From: Clostridia bacterium
GTDB taxonomy: Bacteria > Bacillota_A > Clostridia > Oscillospirales > CAG-382
DNA length: 27,326 nt
Direction: 5' to 3'
Assembly (NCBI GenBank): GCA_017517985.1
Contig: JAFWWX010000397.1
Coordinates: 1 to 27,326 of the forward strand
Shown here piece after piece: positions 8,974 through 13,817 of this stretch. Position 1 is the stretch's first letter. Each line of letters starts with the position of its first letter. A program made the position numbers and the translations under genes. The notes under the pieces are model-generated. The model did no database searches. It had not been told where the DNA came from and was given only the letters and a program-made list of their open reading frames with translations.

Positions 8974-9042
8974 GTCAGGGACTCCACAGCTCGAGGCGTC
9001 GGGGACGGAGTCCCTGACAGAGAGAGCAACAGGGCAATCGCA
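8974..9042. repeat. 63-bp direct repeat, copy 1, with internal inverted repeat
   Basis: The segment 8980-9042 recurs at 9116-9178 with only two substitutions. In this copy a 12-bp inverted repeat, GTCAGGGACTCC (8974-8985) and GGAGTCCCTGAC (9007-9018), could form a hairpin. Confidence 0.85.
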
Positions 9043-9115
9043 CTATTGGGAATATTATTGCCCCGCCCGAGGAGCTTTGCGAGTCGGGCAAAACTCGTGG
9101 GTCAAGGGAGTCCTT

Positions 9116-9178
9116 GACTCCACAGCTCGAGGTGTCGGGGACGGAGTCCCTGACAGAGAGAGCAGCAGGGCAATCGCA
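9116..9178. repeat. 63-bp direct repeat, copy 2
   Basis: Second copy of the 8980-9042 segment; substitutions are GCGTC to GTGTC and CAAC to CAGC. Its left flank differs (CCTTGACTCC), so the 12-bp inverted repeat is less complete here. Confidence 0.85.
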
Positions 9179-9232
9179 TTGTTTTTGTTGTGCGTTTTTT
9201 GTTAGCTATGTTATTTGCGTTTAGAAACAGAA

Positions 9233-10789
9233 TCAGTTTCCAAGACTCTTCTTTATGTCAACGCTTACCTTTTCTTCGTAGCAGGAGAAGGCATCATCAA
9301 TAAGCTTTTTGTCGGGCTTGGGAGTAATTGCAGAGATTACGGGAACGATAACAAGTCCTGCAATCATTACAAAAGCACCGCAGTTGATGGGAGACTTGAG
9401 AAGTATCGGGAAGTTTGCTCTGAAAATCATATTCAGTATCATAACACCTGAGCCGAAAATGAAGTTTACCCAAACAGCCGCCTTTGAAACCCATTTGCCA
9501 TACAGACCGTAAAGGAAAGGAGCAAGAAATGCACCTGCAAGAGCGCCCCAGGAAATGCCCATCATATCAGCTATGTAGCCGAGCTTATCCTTGTTGATGG
9601 CGATAAATGCGGAAATTGCAATAAATATTACAATAAACACTCTCATAATGAGAACCTGTTTTTTATCAGACATCTTCTTTACTATGTGTCCCTTAATCAT
9701 ATCAAGGGTGAGAGTTGAACTTGAAGCAAGAACAAGAGAGGAAAGTGTGGACATTGACGCCGAAAGTACAAGTACTATAACTATACCGATGAGAACATCC
9801 GGCAGATTTTCAAGCATTTTGGGAACTATTGCGTCATAACCACCGATGGGATCGCCCAAAGCATCAACACCGAGCGACTTTGAGAAAAGTCGTCCGAATC
9901 CACCGAAGAAGTAGCATCCGCCTGCAACGATTATCGCAAAAACCGTAGAAATTATTGTACCCTTTGCGATAGCACCCTCGTTCTTTATGGAGTAGAACTT
10001 CTGAACCATCTGAGGAAGTCCCCAAGTACCGAGCGATGTGAGAATAACAACAGAAAGAAGTCCCACAGGGTCAGGACCAAAGAAGGAGTTGAAGCCTCCT
10101 GCAAGAGCAGTTCCGTCTGCGGTGGTACAGGGGATTTCGGAAAGACCCTTGAGAGCTGCAAAAAATCCGCCCTGTCCGTTAAGTACCGCCCCGATAACCG
10201 CCACAATACCGATTATCATAATAATTCCCTGGATAAAGTCGTTGATAGCCGTTGCCATATATCCGCCTGCGATAACATAAACACCTGTAAGTATTGCCAT
10301 TACAATTACACACACAGTATATGAAATTCCGGGGAATGCCATTTCAAAAAGTCTTGAAAGACCATTGTAGAGGGACGCTGTGTAGGGAATAAGGAAAATA
10401 AATACTATAATTGAAGCAACAATTTTCAGCGCATCACTACCGTAACGCTTACCGAAGTATTCCGGCATTGTTGCAGTACCCAAATGCTGTGACTGTATTT
10501 TCGTTCTTCTTCCAAGAACTATCCAAGCAAGCAGAGAGCCTAGAATTGCATTTCCAATACCTATCCAGGTTGAAGCAATACCGAACTTCCAACCGAACTG
10601 ACCTGCGTAGCCTACAAAAATCACTGCTGAGAAGTATGATGTACCGTAAGCGAAGGCTGTGAGCCACGGGCCTACGGAGCGACCACCCAGAACAAAGCCG
10701 TTAACATCAGTTGCTTTTTTTCGGCACATAAGTCCGACACCTATCATTGTAGCAAAAAATACTACAAGTAAAATAATTTTGATTGCCAT
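9233..10789 (-). CDS. Sodium:solute symporter (SSS/PutP-like family), T-box controlled
   Basis: A 518-residue inner-membrane transporter of the sodium:solute symporter family, with about 13 hydrophobic segments. The N-terminus has the SSS layout: helix 1, GFVLGGRSVGPWLTAFAYG, then SYFSAVIFVGYAGQ, matching the conserved Na+/substrate region. The start is taken at 10787-10789 (MAIKIILL), preceded by AAGGG at 9 nt; the upstream ATG at 10841-10843 has no ribosome site and lies in leader RNA. The gene sits behind a T-box whose specifier best reads UAC, so expression should rise when tRNA-Tyr is uncharged. The family moves proline, pantothenate, sugars and other solutes; the leader suggests tyrosine or a related compound. 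The substrate is inference from regulation only. Confidence 0.9.
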   Translation of the reverse strand: MAIKIILLVVFFATMIGVGLMCRKKATDVNGFVLGGRSVGPWLTAFAYGTSYFSAVIFVGYAGQFGWKFGIASTWIGIGNAILGSLLAWIVLGRRTKIQSQHLGTATMPEYFGKRYGSDALKIVASIIVFIFLIPYTASLYNGLSRLFEMAFPGISYTVCVIVMAILTGVYVIAGGYMATAINDFIQGIIMIIGIVAVIGAVLNGQGGFFAALKGLSEIPCTTADGTALAGGFNSFFGPDPVGLLSVVILTSLGTWGLPQMVQKFYSIKNEGAIAKGTIISTVFAIIVAGGCYFFGGFGRLFSKSLGVDALGDPIGGYDAIVPKMLENLPDVLIGIVIVLVLSASMSTLSSLVLASSSTLTLDMIKGHIVKKMSDKKQVLIMRVFIVIFIAISAFIAINKDKLGYIADMMGISWGALAGAFLAPFLYGLYGKWVSKAAVWVNFIFGSGVMILNMIFRANFPILLKSPINCGAFVMIAGLVIVPVISAITPKPDKKLIDDAFSCYEEKVSVDIKKSLGN

Positions 10790-10815
10790 TTTAATCATCC
10801 CTTCATTTTTGTTCT

Positions 10816-10836
10816 GAGGGTATAAAAAATACCCTC
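10816..10836 (-). other. Small hairpin between the T-box terminator and the symporter start
   Basis: An 8-bp perfect stem GAGGGTAT/ATACCCTC (10816-10823 with 10829-10836) with a 5-nt loop lies about 27 bp upstream of the start codon. It could protect or tune the mRNA; no function can be assigned. Confidence 0.5.
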
Positions 10837-10857
10837 CTGCCATTTTGGCTTGAGGGC

Positions 10858-11231
10858 AATAAAAAAATCACCCTCGCATTGTTACGGAACATTCAGCTTG
10901 GAAAAATTCCGTCTAATGAGGGCGAATATATCGCGGTACCACCTCAGTTCGCTCCTTTCTCACAAAAGAAGCCTTTTCAGGTACTCGAAAGCAAACGCGT
11001 TTTGTTTTCGGTTATACCCTTACGCTTTTACGGGCGAACCCGTTACGCCTTCCTCTGGATTTCTGTGATACCCGGTATGAGTACATAAGAAATACAAGCT
11101 CTGCGTACTGCTCGCGGAATGTATTCAGAAAAATCACCGTGTCTGTCTTGCACCACCCGACAGCTCTCTTTACACCTTCAGAAAATTTCCTACTTCTTTC
11201 CGGTCGTCGCATTTGTCTTATTAAAAAAGAT
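10858..11231 (-). promoter_or_regulatory. T-box leader (tRNA-sensing riboswitch), specifier probably UAC (Tyr)
   Basis: Read on the minus strand. Stem I starts near CGACCGGAA. The loop E motif AGTA (11191-11194) faces GAA (11124-11126), followed by UAC (11121-11123) and a purine A (11120), closed by the CGGAA/TTCCG helix. The GA motif AGAGAG and a distal loop GGGTGGTGCAA (flanked by CTGTC/GACAG) follow. The canonical T-box is TGAGGTGGTACCGCGA (10931-10946); UGGU would pair with an ACCA tRNA end, fitting the A discriminator of tRNA-Tyr. The terminator pairs CCCTCATT..ACGGAA with TTCCGT..AATG.GAGGG (10871-10923), then TGATTTTTTTATT. Uncharged tRNA should favour the antiterminator. The specifier is inferred by hand; ACA or AUA are less likely readings. 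Confidence 0.93.
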
Positions 11232-11238
11232 TACTATA

Positions 11239-11267
11239 ACTATATCACAACGCTCGAAATTTGTCAA
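11239..11267 (-). promoter_or_regulatory. Promoter of the T-box/symporter transcript
   Basis: Minus-strand TTGACA (11262-11267), 17-bp spacer, TATAGT (11239-11244). A second TATAGT overlaps downstream (11233-11238). Transcription would start near 11231, just before stem I. Confidence 0.85.
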
Positions 11268-11303
11268 GAGCTTTTTGAAAATATTTCATATTAATAAAAG
11301 CAG

Positions 11304-11325
11304 GGAACGACCTGCGTGTCGTTCC
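11304..11325 (-). terminator. Second of two tandem terminators after the YlbF-family gene
   Basis: Perfect 8-bp stem GGAACGAC/GTCGTTCC with a 6-nt loop, then CTGCTTTTATTAA on the minus strand. It insulates the T-box promoter immediately downstream. Confidence 0.7.
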
Positions 11326-11342
11326 ATTGTTGTATAAAGAAA

Positions 11343-11368
11343 ACGCTGCACCGTTTTTGGTACAGCGT
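11343..11368 (-). terminator. First terminator after the YlbF-family gene
   Basis: A 10-bp stem (11343-11352 with 11359-11368) is fully paired only in the minus-strand RNA, where the single odd pair is a U-G wobble (it is C-A on the plus strand). TTTTCTTTATA follows. It lies 18 bp past the stop codon. Confidence 0.85.
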
Positions 11369-11386
11369 AATTTATAAATTCTTTTA

Positions 11387-11782
11387 TCAGTGGTGACATT
11401 CGTCATGGCAGGAACAGCAATCTCCGTGGCAATGCTCATCGGGCTCTGCCGTGTCGGGATTTTCACCATCAGCGGACTTTGCAACAATGGCAAGTACTCT
11501 ATCCATAAGATGACCAAATTCGTGTTTTGCTTCTTCAAAGGCTTTCATTTTTGGATTGGACATTATCTTGCCGTAAAGTTCCTCAAGCTCTTTGTCTATA
11601 CTGTCAAGCTTGTCTGTGTCTGTGATTCCGGCTATGCTATCACGCTTTTCGCTAAACTTTGCAATAAGTGCGGTAAGCTCCGGGTCTGCGTCTATCGCAT
11701 CGCCTGCGAGAGTTACTGCCTTGTAGCTTTCCTCCTCTTGTATTGCGTGTCCCAGCTGTCTTGCAAGTTCAATTGTATTCAT
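11387..11782 (-). CDS. YlbF/YmcA-family (DUF964) protein with Cys/His-rich tail
   Basis: A 131-residue, mostly helical cytosolic protein. The N-terminus MNTIELARQLGHAIQEEESY and the middle section around DELYGKIM-like and NPKMKAFEEAKHEF match the YlbF/YmcA family. In Bacillus, family members form the Y-complex that affects RNase Y-dependent mRNA processing, sporulation and biofilm, and the complex binds Fe-S clusters. The tail, residues 117-131 (HCHGDCCSCHDECHH), has five Cys and five His and looks metal-binding; which metal is unknown. The start at 11780-11782 follows AAAGGAAAAG; the ATGs upstream at about 11798-11803 lack a ribosome site. It forms a single-gene unit with two tandem terminators. 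No strong promoter was found. Confidence 0.85.
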   Translation of the reverse strand: MNTIELARQLGHAIQEEESYKAVTLAGDAIDADPELTALIAKFSEKRDSIAGITDTDKLDSIDKELEELYGKIMSNPKMKAFEEAKHEFGHLMDRVLAIVAKSADGENPDTAEPDEHCHGDCCSCHDECHH

Positions 11783-11804
11783 TTTTACTTTTCCTTTCAT
11801 CATT

Positions 11805-12075
11805 TCGGCTTTGCCGATTTTATATGCAGTTATTATAAAAAGACTTCACAAATTAGGTGCTTCTTAAAAATTTATCAGTACAATGAATTCTTTCTCTCCT
11901 TGTTATGAATTGGCGTTCCGCCATAAATTCTCGCTCCGCTCCATAAATTAACCTTTGCTTTGCAACGATTAATGCACAAAGTGCAATTCATACGCCACAG
12001 GCACAATTCATAAAATCGCAAGATTTCAATTCATGCCGAAGGCAATTCATTGAGTTCAAGTTTCATTTGAACTTA
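11805..12075. repeat. Chain of mini-hairpins separated by AATTCAT heptamers
   Basis: This gene-free region between the YlbF gene and the lysis cassette holds successive short palindromes with 3-4 nt loops: TCGGC-TTT-GCCGA (11805-11817), TGGCG-TTC-CGCCA (11911-11923), TTGC-TTT-GCAA (11955-11965), TGCAC-AAA-GTGCA (11973-11985), AAATC-GCAA-GATTT (12013-12026) and TGCC-GAA-GGCA (12034-12044). A larger one, AGTTCAA/TTGAACT, spans 12053-12073. The heptamer AATTCAT recurs at about 11985, 12005, 12028 and 12044. Stems differ in sequence but share size, loop length and spacing. A similar array lies in the greA-lysS gap. A TATAAT (11832-11837, minus) may belong to the YlbF promoter but has no good -35. 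Confidence 0.7.
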
Positions 12076-12133
12076 TTATATCACTTTCTGGCGGTATTGT
12101 CAAGAGATAAAAGAACAAATATTCGGATTTTGC

Positions 12134-12162
12134 TTGATTTTTTAACAAATTTGTGGTATAAT
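12134..12162 (+). promoter_or_regulatory. Extended -10 promoter of the lysis cassette
   Basis: TTGATT (12134-12139), 17-bp spacer, TGGTATAAT with -10 TATAAT (12157-12162). The TGn extension adds strength. The start of transcription, near 12169, falls inside the palindrome at 12166-12189, so a repressor bound there would block it. Confidence 0.8.
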
Positions 12163-12165
12163 AGA

Positions 12166-12189
12166 ACTATAGAACATATGTTCTATAGT
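12166..12189 (+). promoter_or_regulatory. LexA-like operator (SOS box) in a 24-bp perfect palindrome
   Basis: The palindrome is exact over 24 bp and centred on GAACATATGTTC (12172-12183). This fits the Gram-positive LexA pattern GAAC-RNRY-GTTY; only the outer C/G of the Bacillus consensus are replaced by A/T. An extra GAAC half-site lies at 12164-12167. Its place over the transcription start is typical for repression. LexA itself is not encoded in the window. Confidence 0.75.
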
Positions 12190-12267
12190 CGCCTGTCCCA
12201 CGGCGAAAACCAACGTCTCTGTCCGCAAAAGAGAGCATCAATACAGTAAAAATACGAAAGGACTAAA

Positions 12268-12579
12268 ATGGAGGAATTTATAGCAAAATACTGGCTTGAA
12301 GTTCTGTTTGGCGCAGTAATTGCAATGTGTACCCGACTCTCGGTAAAGTTAAAAGCAAAAAAGAATGAAAATAAGTGCCTTAAAAGTGCAATATGTGCAT
12401 TACTGCGAGACAGAATAATAGTCATATACAACAGATACACAGAAAAGGAATACTTCCCTATTCACGAGAGGGAAAATCTTTGTCATCTTACATCGGAATA
12501 CTACGCTCTTGGTGGTAACGGAATAGTCAGAGAGCTTGAGGCAAGACTCTGCGATCTTCCCACATCGCCGGAAAAATAA
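12268..12579 (+). CDS. Phage-type small membrane protein of the lysis cassette (holin-associated)
   Basis: A 103-residue protein with one N-terminal hydrophobic helix (about residues 8-25), a basic stretch (KLKAKK) and a soluble tail. The tail ALLRDRIIVIYNRYTEKEYFPI plus YYALGGNGIVRELEARL and LPTSPEK resembles, from memory, small proteins often encoded just before the endolysin or holin in clostridial prophages. Its exact role is not known; it could be a holin, antiholin or accessory protein. AAAGGA precedes the ATG at 12268. It is the first gene of a three-gene plus-strand unit behind the LexA-like operator, 47 bp ahead of the amidase gene. Confidence 0.7.
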   Translation: MEEFIAKYWLEVLFGAVIAMCTRLSVKLKAKKNENKCLKSAICALLRDRIIVIYNRYTEKEYFPIHERENLCHLTSEYYALGGNGIVRELEARLCDLPTSPEK

Positions 12580-12626
12580 AAAAACACCGCGAAAACTACA
12601 TATTATATAAATAAGGAGAAAGAAAT

Positions 12627-13391
12627 TTGGCAAGACTCACACCGGATTCAATGTATAAAATAAATAACCTTACAGTTAATGTAAAAAAAATCCCCTTTGG
12701 TACAAGATGGGAAAAGGACAGCGCCGGCTTTAAAAAGGGAGATTTGTATAAAGCTGACAGGCTTATGACGAACGGAACAGGAAAAGTGCTTGGGATAACA
12801 ATTCATAATACAGGTAACAGTGCCGATGCCGAGACCTATACAAGAGCTACCTTCAATCAGAATATGAACAGCTCGAGGGTGCATTTTTATGTAGATGACT
12901 TTGAGGCGTGGCAGAATCTTGAGGAGAACGAGGTCGGCTGGCACGCAGGCACCGGTGACAGAAGCACAGGTAACGACAGCTATATAGCTATTGAAATAAT
13001 AATGGGAGGCGAAGGGAACGATTCTGACAGAAAAGCCGAAGAAAACGGCGCGTTGCTGACGGCGCATTTGCTGAACAAGTACGGACTTACTGTCGAAAAT
13101 GTCGTAACCCATAAGCACTGGTCAGGCAAGAACTGCCCCATTTACATACTGCCCCATTGGGAGAAGTTTATTGCTCTTGTGAAAAAGTATCAGACAGAGC
13201 TTATGGCGGAAAAAGACGAAAACATAATACACACGCCCGACAACACCCCCGACGAATATGCAAAGGATGCTGTAAAAAGGGCTCTGGAGAAGAAGATTAT
13301 AATAGGCGACAACCTTGGCGACCTCAGACTTCATTCGGCGCTCACCCGTCAGGACTTTGCGGTGATTCTGTCAAGGCTTGGACTTATATAA
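12627..13391 (+). CDS. N-acetylmuramoyl-L-alanine amidase (Amidase_2 endolysin) with SLH-like tail
   Basis: A 254-residue peptidoglycan amidase that cleaves the MurNAc-L-Ala bond. The Amidase_2/PGRP fold shows GITIHNTG (zinc ligand His60), the VHFYVD strand, VGWHAG, AIEI (Glu123) and HWSGKNCP (His164, Lys168, Cys170). There is no signal peptide, so export would depend on a holin. Residues ~211-254 (YAKDAVKRALEKKIIIGD...ALTRQDFAVILSRLGLI) resemble a single SLH motif, which may bind the wall polymer. The start is a TTG at 12627-12629, chosen because AAGGAG (12613-12618) is 8 nt upstream; the first ATG (codon 9) has no ribosome site. It sits between two small membrane proteins, as in phage lysis modules. 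TTG initiation may keep its level low. Confidence 0.9.
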   Translation: MARLTPDSMYKINNLTVNVKKIPFGTRWEKDSAGFKKGDLYKADRLMTNGTGKVLGITIHNTGNSADAETYTRATFNQNMNSSRVHFYVDDFEAWQNLEENEVGWHAGTGDRSTGNDSYIAIEIIMGGEGNDSDRKAEENGALLTAHLLNKYGLTVENVVTHKHWSGKNCPIYILPHWEKFIALVKKYQTELMAEKDENIIHTPDNTPDEYAKDAVKRALEKKIIIGDNLGDLRLHSALTRQDFAVILSRLGLI

Positions 13392-13421
13392 AAATCTATA
13401 TAAATAATTAAGGAGTAAAAT

Positions 13422-13634
13422 ATGAACTATAAAGATTTGATACGAAAACTTTCATCAAGAAAATTCTGGGCGTGTGTGTGCGGTTTTGCCACCTCTGTTA
13501 TGGCGATGTACAACTTCAGCGAGGACAGAGTAGCCCTTGTAACATCCCTTATCACCTCTGCAGGATGCCTTATCGCATATATTTTATCCGAGGGGAATGT
13601 TGATGCAGCAAACAGCAAGAAGAATGAAGAATGA
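13422..13634 (+). CDS. Phage-type holin
   Basis: A 70-residue membrane protein with a basic N-terminus (KDLIRKLSSRKFW), two hydrophobic segments (about residues 14-30 and 37-55) and a charged, Asn/Lys/Glu-rich tail. This is the usual layout of small phage holins, which pierce the membrane and release the amidase. AGGAG (13411-13415) precedes the ATG, 30 bp after the amidase stop. The family within the holin group cannot be fixed by eye. Confidence 0.8.
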   Translation: MNYKDLIRKLSSRKFWACVCGFATSVMAMYNFSEDRVALVTSLITSAGCLIAYILSEGNVDAANSKKNEE

Positions 13635-13701
13635 TTTTAATTGATAACTATGAATTTTACGGGATAATCCCCCTAAATTACCTTCCGTGACACTACCTTC
13701 A

Positions 13702-13718
13702 TTTAAGGAAACCTTAAA
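13702..13718 (+). other. Small perfect hairpin after the holin gene
   Basis: TTTAAGG-AAA-CCTTAAA lies in the 136-bp spacer between the holin stop and the terminator. The 3-nt loop matches the mini-hairpins at 11805-12075. There is no T-run, so it is not a terminator by itself. Confidence 0.45.
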
Positions 13719-13770
13719 TCGCCGTATATTCTTCACTTGGCCACCATACATTTTCAGTAAGACAAAAAAA

Positions 13771-13796
13771 CAGAGGCGTACCGATGTGCGTCTCTG
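13771..13796. terminator. Bidirectional terminator between lysis cassette and beta-helix/dockerin gene
   Basis: An 11-bp stem (13771-13781 with 13786-13796) with loop CGAT is flanked by an A7 run and a T5 run. The two imperfect pairs are G-U wobbles in the plus-strand RNA, so it is best for the lysis transcript. On the minus strand it is followed by TTTTTTT and lies 22 bp past the dockerin gene stop, so it can serve both convergent units. Confidence 0.85.
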
Positions 13797-13817
13797 TTTT
13801 TATTATTCTGGCAGTTT

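Larger units (their letters stand above)
8783..9232. other. 450-bp gene-free region with repeats
   Basis: No credible coding sequence is seen. It holds a small hairpin GGGCGGAT-AGC-ATCCGCCC (8896-8914), two 63-bp direct repeats (8980-9042 and 9116-9178), a GTCAAGG/CCTTGAC hairpin (9101-9118) and a TATTGCCCCGCC segment near 9056-9067 that recurs in inverse orientation in the greA-lysS gap. It resembles chromosomal REP/MITE-type intergenic repeats. Confidence 0.7.

Noticed and set aside
9233..10843. Start of the symporter at the ATG at 10841-10843
   Set aside because: There is no ribosome site, and the extra 18 residues would be translated from leader RNA including a hairpin. The ATG at 10787-10789 has AAGGG upstream and gives a normal SSS N-terminus.
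11805..12075. CRISPR array
   Set aside because: The repeated unit is only 7 bp and the parts between are short palindromes of 10-14 bp; there are no 25-36 bp repeats or cas genes.
12166..12189. Palindrome as a transcription terminator or attachment site
   Set aside because: It is AT-rich with no loop or T-run and overlaps a strong promoter's start site; an operator explains it better. No integrase gene is present to suggest an att site.
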